DNA of 30,260 nucleotides from Propionibacteriaceae bacterium UBA6122 (lineage in GTDB: Bacteria; Actinomycetota; Actinomycetes; Propionibacteriales; Propionibacteriaceae). The stretch lies in assembly GCA_002428365.1 (NCBI GenBank), contig DIVW01000022.1, forward strand, positions 116,808 through 147,067. Direction: 5' to 3'. Below, one piece after another: positions 6,938 through 14,721 of this stretch. The notes below the pieces were generated by a model. That model searched no databases. It saw nothing but the letters and a program-made list of their open reading frames with translations, and had not been told where the DNA came from. Positions within the stretch are counted from its first letter, which is position 1; every line of letters begins with the position of its first letter. Both the position numbers and the translations under genes were made by a program.

Positions 6938-7312
6938 ATGAGGAAGACATTTTTGAGGATTGCGAGTGAGTTGCGTCGCCGTCGCCAGGGCACTGAACGT
7001 GGCTTCTCCTTGATTGAGCTCATCGTGGTGGTGGCGATCCTGGGTGTGCTGGTAGCGATCGCTATCCCAGTGTTCGGCAACATCCAGGCCACAGCGCGTC
7101 AGAACGCGGTAGCAGCGGTGGCAGCCAACGGCGCCACCCAGGCCACAGCCCAGATCGCTAATGGCGACACGCCTACCCTGATTCAGTCTGGTGATGCGGC
7201 TGTCACCGTTACTTGGGGAGGTGCCGGTGTTCCGGCCACCATCGACGCGGTCTGTGTGACCGCAACGCACACTGCGGGCGAGACCGCAAGCTCCGGTCCA
7301 GGCTGCAGCTGA
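6938..7312 (+). CDS. pilA: Type IV major prepilin (PilA/PilE-like)
   Basis: The structural pilin is processed by PilD and assembled into the fibre. The 124-residue precursor has a 22-residue basic leader ending in RG, then the class III signal FSLIELIVVVAILGVLVAIA; cleavage is predicted after G22. Glu at mature position 5 (E27) is present. The mature protein is about 102 residues, short for a pilin, with a small Ala/Thr-rich globular domain and two cysteines near the C-terminus (AVCVTA, GPGCS) likely forming a disulfide loop. It is first in the pilus cluster, separated from the minor pilins by an 87-bp spacer with a hairpin, which would allow much higher expression than the genes downstream. 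It could also be a minor pilin, but position, length and consensus favour the major subunit. Confidence 0.9.
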   Translation: MRKTFLRIASELRRRRQGTERGFSLIELIVVVAILGVLVAIAIPVFGNIQATARQNAVAAVAANGATQATAQIANGDTPTLIQSGDAAVTVTWGGAGVPATIDAVCVTATHTAGETASSGPGCS

Positions 7313-7336
7313 TTCTCTGAATGGGCTAGTTCTGCT

Positions 7337-7367
7337 GGCTGGGATCGGAGTTGATCCGGTCCCAGCC
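7337..7367 (+). terminator. Hairpin between pilA and the minor pilin genes (attenuator/mRNA stabiliser)
   Basis: A 12-bp stem (7337-7348 with 7356-7367, ggctgggatcgg/ccggtcccagcc, one G-T pair) encloses a 7-nt loop. It begins 24 bp after the pilA stop. No T-run follows, so full termination is unlikely. It may instead protect the 3' end of an abundant pilA mRNA or reduce readthrough into the minor pilin genes. Confidence 0.5.
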
Positions 7368-7399
7368 GCGCCATCTGCGCCCGCGAGGAGGTGATTGCG

Positions 7400-7831
7400 A
7401 TGGCTAGCTGTTCTAAAACCACTACCCCAATCCGGGATAGCGAATCCGGGATGAGCCTGGTTGAAGTGGTCATCGCCATGTTCATCCTCGCGGTGATGTC
7501 GTCCGCGGTGCTGCCGCTACTAATCGGCGGCATTCAGGTGAGCGCGGTCAACCAAGACGTGGTGGCCGCCAACGCCCTTGCCAACTCCCAATTGGCTCAG
7601 CTCCAGGCGAGCTTCCCGAACTCGGCGGAGAACTCCTGTTCGGCCGTGGCTGCAAAAGCCGCCAACGGCATCGCGGACCCGTCCGGCAGCGGTTCAGTTG
7701 CCACCATCGTGGTGGGCGAGTGCCCCAACAGCTATCCAGGCGTCGTGGACGTGACGGTCACCGTGTTCCGGCCGGAGGCCACCAAAGCGACGGTCACGCT
7801 CGAATCGGCGTTACTGGTGTCATTGCCATGA
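7400..7831 (+). CDS. Minor pseudopilin with type IV prepilin signal (PilV/GspI-like)
   Basis: A 143-residue prepilin-like protein. The leader ends ESG and is followed by MSLVEVVIAMFILAVMSSAV, so PilD cleavage is predicted after G17, with Glu at mature position 5 (E22). The globular part is Ala/Ser-rich with two cysteines (NSCSAV, GECPNS) that may form a disulfide. The ATG at 7400 is chosen over the in-frame GTG at 7391 because AGGAGG sits at 7386-7391, 8 nt before the ATG and overlapping the GTG. The stop overlaps the next start (ATGA, 7828-7831), implying coupled translation. Minor pilins of this kind normally prime pilus assembly at the tip; that role is inferred from context. Confidence 0.85.
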   Translation: MASCSKTTTPIRDSESGMSLVEVVIAMFILAVMSSAVLPLLIGGIQVSAVNQDVVAANALANSQLAQLQASFPNSAENSCSAVAAKAANGIADPSGSGSVATIVVGECPNSYPGVVDVTVTVFRPEATKATVTLESALLVSLP

Positions 7832-8370
7832 CCAGGCAACGGGTCGGAGTGGTCGACGATCAGGCTGGAATCTCCCTGATCGAAGTGATCATGTATTCCA
7901 CACTGACGGCCGTCGTCCTTTCCATCCTTGCTGGGCTGCTCTACGCCGGGTTCCAGGCTCAAGCGGTCACCGGTGACCGCAACAACGCCACCGGCTCAGC
8001 CATGGTGGTGTCCAACTCCTTGCAGACCAGCATCCGAAATGCCAGTGCGGTCGCGGTAACCAGTCGGCGGCTGATGGCCAGGGTCGCCGACGGCACCAGC
8101 GGCTGGCAGTGCGCCGCCTGGGCGCTCACCGATGACGACTCAGTGGTCTACAAAGTCGCCTCCAGCGCCATCACCGGCACCGACTACGCCAGCTGGACGG
8201 TGCTCGCGACCGGAGCAACCGGTGGCCTGACTGGCGGTGCGGCTTTCAGCGGCAGTGAGACCGAGGTGACCTACTCGTTCCGCTTCGTTTCCGGCACAGT
8301 CACCGTCCCGGTTGCCGGGGCGGCGACCGCAACGGCCTTTGGCCCAGGGAGCCCAGAATCATGTTGGTGA
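7828..8370 (+). CDS. Minor pseudopilin with type IV prepilin signal (PilW/GspJ-like)
   Basis: A 180-residue precursor. The leader ends DQAG and is followed by ISLIEVIMYSTLTAVVLSIL, so cleavage is predicted after G14, with Glu at mature position 5 (E19). The rest is a soluble domain with strands rich in Val and Thr and two cysteines (WQCAAW and the C-terminal ESCW). The start is the ATG at 7828, overlapping the preceding stop by 4 bp. The 3' end overlaps the next gene by 10 bp (8361-8370). Length and order (pilV-pilW-pilX-like) match minor-pilin sets in other type IV pilus loci. Confidence 0.82.
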   Translation: MTRQRVGVVDDQAGISLIEVIMYSTLTAVVLSILAGLLYAGFQAQAVTGDRNNATGSAMVVSNSLQTSIRNASAVAVTSRRLMARVADGTSGWQCAAWALTDDDSVVYKVASSAITGTDYASWTVLATGATGGLTGGAAFSGSETEVTYSFRFVSGTVTVPVAGAATATAFGPGSPESCW

Positions 8371-10487
8371 ACCGCAGGCGTGAGGATCGTGGATCGGCCC
8401 TGGTGTCGGTCCTGGTGATGATGCTGGTGCTGACCATGTTCGCCCTCACCTTGGTGGTGGTCGTGTCCAATACCACCCGAACCCTCGCCGGGGGTCGCAG
8501 CAGTTCCGAAGCCCGGGCAGCAGCTGATGCGGGCATCGTGGTCGCGTTGGCAGCCTTCAAAACGGCCGAAGCGTGCACCGGGACGCTCACTTCCTCGGTG
8601 GCGCCGCGCTATTCGGTCACCTGCGCAGTCGTCGATGACTTGGTCACCTTCACCTCCACCGGCATTGCGGGCGACGGCCGTCAGGTGACCCTCGAGGCGG
8701 TCTACGCCTTCACTACCGTCCAGAACTACGACACAGAAGTTGGGCAGTTCACCCTCTTCGACAACCTCGCCTTGCACGCGCCGAACAAGATCACGGCCAG
8801 CACCGCTGACCCAGCCAAGGTGACCGTGGTGGACGGAATCTACGAGTGCTACAACGAGGTGGCAGCGAACCTGGTGGTCGAGGGCGCCTTCTATGCCTAT
8901 AACGGCTGCTCAATCGCGGGGTGGGTCAAAACTGCCAGTACGGCGACTATGTACAGCGGGAGTTCGGTCGGCGGCAACTTAACCGCAGCGGGCTATACCT
9001 ATGTGGAGGGGAAGATCGGTGGCAGCTTGAACTCTGGCAGCTACGTGAATATCGCGAGCTCCGGGTGGGTGGTTGGCGACGTGGCCGCGTCGGGTACGTT
9101 GCGCAGCACGGTCACCGGCAAGGTTGGCGGCGACTTTAAAGTCAATGGTGCGGCCACGGTCTCCTACGGCGCCGAAGTCGTCGGTGAGGTCACCGCTACC
9201 AGCACCGATCGCACCTATGTCTACGCCAAGGTCGGCAAAGGGGTTAAGGCCCGGGGTGCAGTCACTGTCGACTACGACGGTGTGGTCGGCGGTGATGTCA
9301 TCGCAGCCCGCAACGACATCACCTACGTCTACGGCAAGATTGGCGGCGGCCTCGAAGCCGGCGGCTATGTGACCGTGTCCTACAACGCCACCGTCGGCGG
9401 CGACGTGATCGCGGCCGGGACTTCACAGACTCTCATCCGGGGCAAAGTCGGCGGCGACCTGGTCGCGGCTGGCCGGATTTATGTGGACTACAACGGCGAC
9501 ATCGGTGGCGACTGCATTGGCTCGAATACCACCCGGCACTATGTGTACGGGGTCATCAACGGCAACCTTGAATTGGCCGGACCGCTGAATCTCGACTACA
9601 GCGGGAAGGTGAAGGGGCGCCTGGCCACCTCCAGCACCAGTACCAACAACATTTACGGCACGATCGACGACGACTTCAATACTGGCGGACGCATCTACTT
9701 CCCGGCCGGCACCATCGGTGGCGATGTGACGCTGCCAAACCTTAGCTACTTCACTCCGGCCGGTGCTGAGGCTCGGGTCGGTGGCACGGTGAGTAAGGGC
9801 GTTGCGCCCGCCCGGCCCAGTGCGCCGACAGTCGTGCTCGACGCCGCCGAGATCCAGGTCAGCCCGCCGCCGGCCACTCCGTTGCCGTCCTGGGTGGATT
9901 ACGCCTATGTCGCCACCGACTGGCCCGGCTACACCGTGATGACACTCAGCAAGTCGAGTTCGTGGTGCACTTCGCGTACCTGGGCCACCCTGCTCTCCAC
10001 GCTGACCGCCCCGACGGTGATCGATGCCAACGCCTGTCAGAATGGCCTGGATCAACACCCGACCTCACTGACCAATGTGGTGGTGCGCACCAATGTGGTG
10101 GTGGTCTCCACCTACCTTGACCTGCAGTACCTCAACATCACCGCGGCAAGCGGCACCGACCCAAGGTTGTGGTTCATCGTGGGGTCGGACGGTCAAGACG
10201 TGAAGTCCTACCCCGGCGTCACCGAGGGTGATGGGGACATCTATCTGAGATCGACCGACCTCAAGGTGCCGTCGTTGTTGTACACGCCCAAGGATGTTCT
10301 CTTTTACTACAGCACCTTCAACGGCTCGATGTACGCCAATGACCTACTGGCCACCAACGCGAATCCAGGGGAAATCATCGCGACACCGATCGATTTTCCA
10401 GTGGAACTATTCGATTCCTCCACGCCAAGCCCCGGTCCGGGCGGTACGTTCAGCATGACGCAGGTGTCGCAGCGGGAGGTCGGATGA
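8361..10487 (+). CDS. PilX-like pseudopilin with a repeated beta-solenoid domain
   Basis: A 708-residue protein, unusually large for a pilus component. Residues 1-40 are PilX-like: a basic leader with RG at 10-11, then SALVSVLVMMLVLTMFALTL, lacking Glu at position 5 as PilX proteins do. Residues about 40-130 are a pilin-type stem with two cysteines. Residues 217-464 are seven tandem repeats of a 36-residue unit (the last incomplete), pattern GK(I/V)GG.L...G.(V).V.Y....GGDV.A, with two short coils per unit. This resembles bactofilin/polymer-forming beta-solenoids. After a Pro-rich linker comes a C-terminal domain (about 510-708) with cysteines (SSWCTS, NACQNG). Coupled to its neighbours by overlaps on both sides (10 and 4 bp). 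It is probably exported and carried at the pilus tip as a stalk or adhesin (inference). The domain order is unfamiliar to me. Confidence 0.8.
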   Translation: MLVNRRREDRGSALVSVLVMMLVLTMFALTLVVVVSNTTRTLAGGRSSSEARAAADAGIVVALAAFKTAEACTGTLTSSVAPRYSVTCAVVDDLVTFTSTGIAGDGRQVTLEAVYAFTTVQNYDTEVGQFTLFDNLALHAPNKITASTADPAKVTVVDGIYECYNEVAANLVVEGAFYAYNGCSIAGWVKTASTATMYSGSSVGGNLTAAGYTYVEGKIGGSLNSGSYVNIASSGWVVGDVAASGTLRSTVTGKVGGDFKVNGAATVSYGAEVVGEVTATSTDRTYVYAKVGKGVKARGAVTVDYDGVVGGDVIAARNDITYVYGKIGGGLEAGGYVTVSYNATVGGDVIAAGTSQTLIRGKVGGDLVAAGRIYVDYNGDIGGDCIGSNTTRHYVYGVINGNLELAGPLNLDYSGKVKGRLATSSTSTNNIYGTIDDDFNTGGRIYFPAGTIGGDVTLPNLSYFTPAGAEARVGGTVSKGVAPARPSAPTVVLDAAEIQVSPPPATPLPSWVDYAYVATDWPGYTVMTLSKSSSWCTSRTWATLLSTLTAPTVIDANACQNGLDQHPTSLTNVVVRTNVVVVSTYLDLQYLNITAASGTDPRLWFIVGSDGQDVKSYPGVTEGDGDIYLRSTDLKVPSLLYTPKDVLFYYSTFNGSMYANDLLATNANPGEIIATPIDFPVELFDSSTPSPGPGGTFSMTQVSQREVG
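9009..9752 (+). repeat. Seven tandem 108-bp coding repeats (36-residue beta-solenoid units)
   Basis: Unit starts fall every 108 bp: 9009, 9117, 9225, 9333, 9441, 9549 and 9657 (last unit about 96 bp). The period of the first six is exact, with no indels, while the nucleotide sequence has diverged freely. This indicates selection on coil length rather than a recent duplication. Confidence 0.85.
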
Positions 10488-11293
10488 ACGTCTTGCTGAT
10501 CGCATTCGGCGGGCTACTAGGTTTGGCCGTCGGGTCGTTCGTCAATGTGGTTGCCTATCGATTGCCGGCTCGGATCTCATTGTTGGGTCCGAGCCAGTGC
10601 CCGTCCTGTGCTGCACCGGTGCGGGCCTGGCAGAACGTCCCGGTGCTCAGCTGGCTGCTGCTGCGGGGGCGGTGTCGTAACTGTCGCAACGCCATTGGCG
10701 TGCAATACCCGATCGTCGAAGCCTTAACCGGGGCGGCCTTCGCAACGCTGGCCTGGTTCGTGCCTGAGGTGCTTGGTCTTGGCGGCGCCGCAGGGGTGCT
10801 GGTCTGGGCGGCATTCAGCTGGTTCGCGGCCGCGTCCCTGGCGTTGACCCTGATCGACTTGGGCACCTTCACCCTGCCGAACCGAATCGTGCTGCCCACC
10901 TATGCGGTGGGGCTGGTCCTGCTGACCGCGGCCTGCTTTGCCGGGGCACCGTGGGCGGATCTGGGGCGAGCGGTGATCGGCGTGGTGGCGATGTTTGCCA
11001 GCTATTGGCTAATCCGCTTGGTGCGTCCGGACGGAATGGGCGGTGGCGATGTAAAGCTCGCCGGAATGGTGGGGCTCTTCCTCGGTTGGCTCGGGTGGGG
11101 GCCGCTGGCCGTCGGATGGCTAGCGGCCTTCCTATTGGGTGGTGGCTGGGGTGTGGCCTTGATCGCCTCAGGGAAAGCCACCCGCAGTACCGCCGTCCCG
11201 TTCGGTCCCTGGCTACTTGCCGGGGCTTGGGTTGGCGTCTTGTTCGGGCAGTGGATCGGGCAGGCCTACGTCGGCCTCATTGGGCTGGCGTGA
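10484..11293 (+). CDS. pilD: Prepilin peptidase / N-methyltransferase
   Basis: This membrane aspartyl protease (family A24) cleaves prepilin leaders after Gly and usually methylates the new N-terminus. The 269-residue protein has about eight membrane helices. The N-terminal methyltransferase-type cytoplasmic loop contains two CxxC pairs (C39/C42 and C64/C67), and the NVVAYRLPAR stretch fits the family. Catalytic aspartates are D125 (LIDLGTFTLPN) and D189 in GMGGGDVKLAG. The start overlaps the preceding stop by 4 bp (ATGA). It serves the four prepilins upstream. It is the only such peptidase in the window. Confidence 0.95.
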   Translation: MNVLLIAFGGLLGLAVGSFVNVVAYRLPARISLLGPSQCPSCAAPVRAWQNVPVLSWLLLRGRCRNCRNAIGVQYPIVEALTGAAFATLAWFVPEVLGLGGAAGVLVWAAFSWFAAASLALTLIDLGTFTLPNRIVLPTYAVGLVLLTAACFAGAPWADLGRAVIGVVAMFASYWLIRLVRPDGMGGGDVKLAGMVGLFLGWLGWGPLAVGWLAAFLLGGGWGVALIASGKATRSTAVPFGPWLLAGAWVGVLFGQWIGQAYVGLIGLA

Positions 11294-11310
11294 GATCGAG
11301 GAGGACTTAG

Positions 11311-12303
11311 ATGGCTGGCAGCATCATCGGACTAGAGATCGCCGAAGAGAGTATTCGGGCGGTCGAGGTGCGGCTTGGACGTCATCCGACCCTGATCGCA
11401 GCCGGTGAGGTGTTGCTGCCGAGCGGGGCCGCTCGCGACTCCGACGTCCTGGACGCTGAAGCGGTCGCATTGGCCTGCACTCAGCTCTGGGCTCAGTCGA
11501 AGTTCAAGCGACGCAAAGTGGTGCTCTCGGTGGCGAACCGGCGTCTGCTGGTGCGCGAGTACAGCGCCCCGAACCTGCCTCGCGAAGAGCTGCGGGCAGC
11601 ATTGCCCTACGAAGTGCAGGACCTATTGCCGGTGCCGGTGGAGCGAGCCGTACTCGACTTCTACCCAATCTCGATCGAAGGCAATCAGGCCAAGGGGCTA
11701 CTGGTGGCCGGTGCCGCAGAGGGTATTGAAGGCCTCATAGCGGCCCTGCGGAAGGCGAAGCTGTGGGTGTCGGCAGTCGACTTCCTGCCTTTCGGCTTGG
11801 CGCGGGCCGTGGGGATTGCGCTGCCGCCCGGATCGGGCCCGGTGGCAGTTGCCGCGATTGGCGAACACACCACCAGCTACGTGGTGGTGGAAGACGGAGT
11901 GCCGCGCTACGTGCGGATCATTCCGGCCGAAGTCCTGGTCGGGTTGCACGCCACGATGGCCGCCCGGGGCGAGTTCGGTTCGTCCGGTCTGGCCTCCACT
12001 GCTCGCCGCGGCGTACTGGAGGTGGAGCCAGTGCCGGATGCGTCCTTGACTGAGCTGGTCAGCCGGATCCGGGAGACCCTTGAGTTCAGCAGGCGCAGCG
12101 GCGGAGTCTCGCCCCGAAAGCTCCTGATTACCGGGTCGCTGGGGTTGGTTCCGGAGATCCATGAGGCGTTGCGCAAGGCGCTCGATATCGAGGTGGACAC
12201 GTTGTCACCCACTGACGTGATTGCCACGTCGGCGGCGTTGGCCGCCGAAGGGCTACCGGCCAGTCTGATGGGCGCCTTGGGCGTAACCCTGGAGGTGAAG
12301 TGA
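11311..12303 (+). CDS. pilM: Type IV pilus assembly protein PilM (actin-like ATPase)
   Basis: PilM is a cytoplasmic actin/FtsA-like ATP-binding protein that binds the N-terminal tail of PilN and helps align the inner-membrane platform. The 330-residue protein begins with the phosphate-1-like stretch IIGLEIAEESIRAVEV and contains LPREELRAALPYEVQDLLPV, a strong PilM signature, and the phosphate-2-like AAIGEHTTSYVVVEDG. A GGAGG ribosome site 7 nt before the ATG decides the start. Its end overlaps pilN by one base, consistent with the usual pilMNO order. Confidence 0.92.
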   Translation: MAGSIIGLEIAEESIRAVEVRLGRHPTLIAAGEVLLPSGAARDSDVLDAEAVALACTQLWAQSKFKRRKVVLSVANRRLLVREYSAPNLPREELRAALPYEVQDLLPVPVERAVLDFYPISIEGNQAKGLLVAGAAEGIEGLIAALRKAKLWVSAVDFLPFGLARAVGIALPPGSGPVAVAAIGEHTTSYVVVEDGVPRYVRIIPAEVLVGLHATMAARGEFGSSGLASTARRGVLEVEPVPDASLTELVSRIRETLEFSRRSGGVSPRKLLITGSLGLVPEIHEALRKALDIEVDTLSPTDVIATSAALAAEGLPASLMGALGVTLEVK

Positions 12304-12953
12304 TGATCTTTTCCAGATCACGAAAGCAGCTGATCGTTGGCGGACCGCCAACGGTAGACCTGCTGCCGGCCATTGAGGCGGAGAACCGATCGCGCCGGGA
12401 GTTGCGGATGCGCTGGCTGGGGATCTTCCTGCTGGCGGTGGTGTTAGTGGGGTCGGTCTCAGCTGTGGGCTTTGGTTGGACGATCCGGGCGAACACTCAG
12501 ATGGCCGAAAGCCATCGGAGCGCAGTCGAGCTCAATGCGGAACTGGCGAAATACTCCGAGGCGGCCAGAGTCTCCAATGAGGTCGACAAGCTTCAGGGGA
12601 TCCGCGCGCAGGCTGGCAGCAACGATCTGGCGTTCGGCCCGTTAGTCGCAGAAATCACCGCGGTCCTGCCCAGCGGGGTTACGTTGACCGGCTTCAAACT
12701 GGCCCCCGGCCCAGCACCGAAAGCCGGGGTTGACGCCGCCAAGCAGGTTGGGCTCACTGGCACTTTGACCTTCTCGGCCAAACTGACCGCCAGCCAAGCC
12801 GAGACCGTCAACAGGTTGCGGACGGTCCGCGGCTTCATCGACGTTGATGCCGGTCAGCTGGCTGCCGAAGACGGCGGATACGTCTTCGAGGCGACTTTCA
12901 GCGCTGACCAGAGCCGATACACCGGGCGCTTCGCTCAGAATGGGGGCAAATGA
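12303..12953 (+). CDS. pilN: Type IV pilus assembly protein PilN
   Basis: A bitopic inner-membrane protein of the PilMNO alignment complex. The 216-residue product has a cytoplasmic N-terminal segment containing the PilM-binding pattern (here TVDLLPAIEAENR in place of NLLP), one membrane helix (about residues 38-60), a short coiled coil, and a ferredoxin-like C-terminal domain (ITAVLPSGVTLTGF). The ATG at 12303 (7 nt from GGAGG) is preferred over the GTG at 12300. It overlaps both pilM and pilO by a few bases, so translation is probably coupled. Sequence identity to Gram-negative PilN is low, but order and architecture support the call. Confidence 0.85.
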   Translation: MIFSRSRKQLIVGGPPTVDLLPAIEAENRSRRELRMRWLGIFLLAVVLVGSVSAVGFGWTIRANTQMAESHRSAVELNAELAKYSEAARVSNEVDKLQGIRAQAGSNDLAFGPLVAEITAVLPSGVTLTGFKLAPGPAPKAGVDAAKQVGLTGTLTFSAKLTASQAETVNRLRTVRGFIDVDAGQLAAEDGGYVFEATFSADQSRYTGRFAQNGGK

Positions 12954-13561
12954 TGGAGATGCCGAGAAGGCTGATCAATCTGATCGGCACCGCCGTAGTG
13001 GTCATCATCATCGTCGCTGGCGGCCTGCTGGTAGCGGCACCGTTGTTCAATTCGGCGGTTGAGGCCAGCACGCAGGCTGCGGTGGCCGCGAAATCCAACG
13101 AGGTGATGCGCGAGCTTCTTGACGAGCGTGTTGAGCAGAACGCCCAGCTGGGCGAGCTGCAAACCCGGCTGGCCACCCTACGTGGGGAGATCCCGGTTGA
13201 GTCGGAGCAGCGGGATGCCTCGGCACTGGTGTCGGCAGCGGCCAAGGCGTCCGGGGCCAGGGTCCAATCAATCACCTTTGGTGAACCCAAGGTGTTCGTG
13301 GCTCCGACTGGTGGCGGGATGGGCACCGACGGCCAGCCGAACACTAAACAGGAAAACGCCGATGCCGACACTCCAACGGTGCAAATCCCGGTCACTTTCG
13401 AAGCCGAGGTCTCCAGCGCGACCCAAGCTGCTGCTTTCGTGGACGGGTTACGCGCCGGGCCCCGGCAACTCCAGGTGGTTGAGGCGGTCTCGAGTCCGAC
13501 CAACAATGCCAAGCGCTTCACGGTGACGGTGGATGCCCTTGTGTTCGCGGCGAAGGGCTGA
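12950..13561 (+). CDS. pilO: Type IV pilus assembly protein PilO-like
   Basis: A 203-residue membrane protein with a short N-terminus, one membrane helix (about residues 8-30), a coiled coil (about 38-75), and a soluble alpha/beta domain, the PilO layout; PilO pairs with PilN. A low-complexity, polar insertion (about 120-143, Gly/Asp/Asn-rich) interrupts the soluble domain. In-frame ATG codons at 12950, 12953 and 12959 are all possible; GGGGG at 12942-12946 best suits 12953. The call rests mainly on position after pilN and on topology rather than on a strong motif. Confidence 0.78.
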   Translation: MMEMPRRLINLIGTAVVVIIIVAGGLLVAAPLFNSAVEASTQAAVAAKSNEVMRELLDERVEQNAQLGELQTRLATLRGEIPVESEQRDASALVSAAAKASGARVQSITFGEPKVFVAPTGGGMGTDGQPNTKQENADADTPTVQIPVTFEAEVSSATQAAAFVDGLRAGPRQLQVVEAVSSPTNNAKRFTVTVDALVFAAKG

Positions 13562-13567
13562 CTGGCC

Positions 13568-14719
13568 ATGTCGGCCCTACCCCTTCGCGAAGGATCCCCG
13601 GCCACTCAGTTAGTGAGCCTGGATCCGTTGCTGGCCGCCGCCAGAGCCGTCGGCGCCTCCGACCTCCATCTGTCGGCGGGCAAGGCAGCCCTGGTGAGGC
13701 TCGGTGGGGAGCTCGTTGCGCTGGACGGTTTCAGGTCAGCGCTGCCGGGAGATTGGTTGGAAGCGGCGCTGACTCGACTGATGCGCACTGCGCAACAGAC
13801 TGAGCTCGATCGCGAGGGCGAGACCGACCTTTCTTACTCACTGCCGTGTTGCGGGCGCTTCCGAGCGAATGTGTTCCGTCAGCAGGGCGGGATCGCGGCA
13901 GCTTTTCGATTGGTGCCGGCCGAGATTCCCTCCTTGGCTTCGTTGGGAGTCTCGGAAGTGGCCAGTCGGCTTGCGCTGCGCAGTCAGGGGCTGGTGCTGG
14001 TTACCGGTCCGGCGGGTGCCGGTAAGTCGACCACCTTGGCGGCGATGATCGATCTGGTGAACCGGCAGCGCGCCGGGCACATCATCACGGTGGAAGACCC
14101 GATCGAGTTCATTCACCAAAGTCGTAGTTGCCTGGTTCACCAGCGGGAGATCGGACGCGACGCCCAGACGTTCGCCGCCGCGTTGCGTAGCGCTTTGCGA
14201 CAGGACCCCGATGTGGTGATGATCGGTGAGCTGCGCGACCCAGAGTCCATTTCCATCGCGCTGACCGCGGCGGAGACCGGCCACCTGGTGCTGAGCACCA
14301 TGCACACCCAGGGGGCGGCGAAGTCCATCGATCGCATCATCGATTCCGTCCCGGCGTCCCAACAGGCCCAGGTTCGTGCCCAGCTCGGCGAAACCCTTCA
14401 GGGCGTGATCAGTCAGGTCTTGATGCCCGGATCGGATGGCGCCTCCCGGGTGCTGGCCACTGAGGTGTTGGTGCACACCCACGCGGTGGCCAATCTGATC
14501 CGCGAATCTCAGGTACCGCAGCTGCTCACTGTCATGCAGACCTCATCGAATCTCGGGATGCACACCATGGAACAGAGCCTGGTTGAGCTGGTGCGGGCTG
14601 GCCGGGTTAGCCCCGAGAGCGTCGCCGGATACCTGCCGCAGCCGCTGCCAGGGGCCGAAGCGGCCGGCGCGCCCAACGCCGCGCGTCCGTCGGACAGCGA
14701 AATCGCAAGGAGCTGGTGA
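13568..14719 (+). CDS. pilT: PilT-like type IV pilus retraction ATPase
   Basis: A hexameric cytoplasmic secretion ATPase that drives pilus disassembly. The 383-residue size matches PilT (about 345-380) and not PilB. Seen motifs: N-terminal ASDLHL (residues 30-35), Walker A GPAGAGKST (147-155), Asp box ITVEDPIEF (173-181), Walker B DVVMIGELRD (215-224), His box GHLVLSTMHT (238-247), and AVANLIRE (306-313), close to the PilT retraction signature AIRNLIRE. The C-terminus is a Pro/Ala-rich tail. It starts 6 bp after pilO and overlaps pilC. Its presence beside a PilB suggests dynamic, retractile pili such as for twitching or DNA uptake. Confidence 0.9.
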   Translation: MSALPLREGSPATQLVSLDPLLAAARAVGASDLHLSAGKAALVRLGGELVALDGFRSALPGDWLEAALTRLMRTAQQTELDREGETDLSYSLPCCGRFRANVFRQQGGIAAAFRLVPAEIPSLASLGVSEVASRLALRSQGLVLVTGPAGAGKSTTLAAMIDLVNRQRAGHIITVEDPIEFIHQSRSCLVHQREIGRDAQTFAAALRSALRQDPDVVMIGELRDPESISIALTAAETGHLVLSTMHTQGAAKSIDRIIDSVPASQQAQVRAQLGETLQGVISQVLMPGSDGASRVLATEVLVHTHAVANLIRESQVPQLLTVMQTSSNLGMHTMEQSLVELVRAGRVSPESVAGYLPQPLPGAEAAGAPNAARPSDSEIARSW

Positions 14720-14721
14720 TC

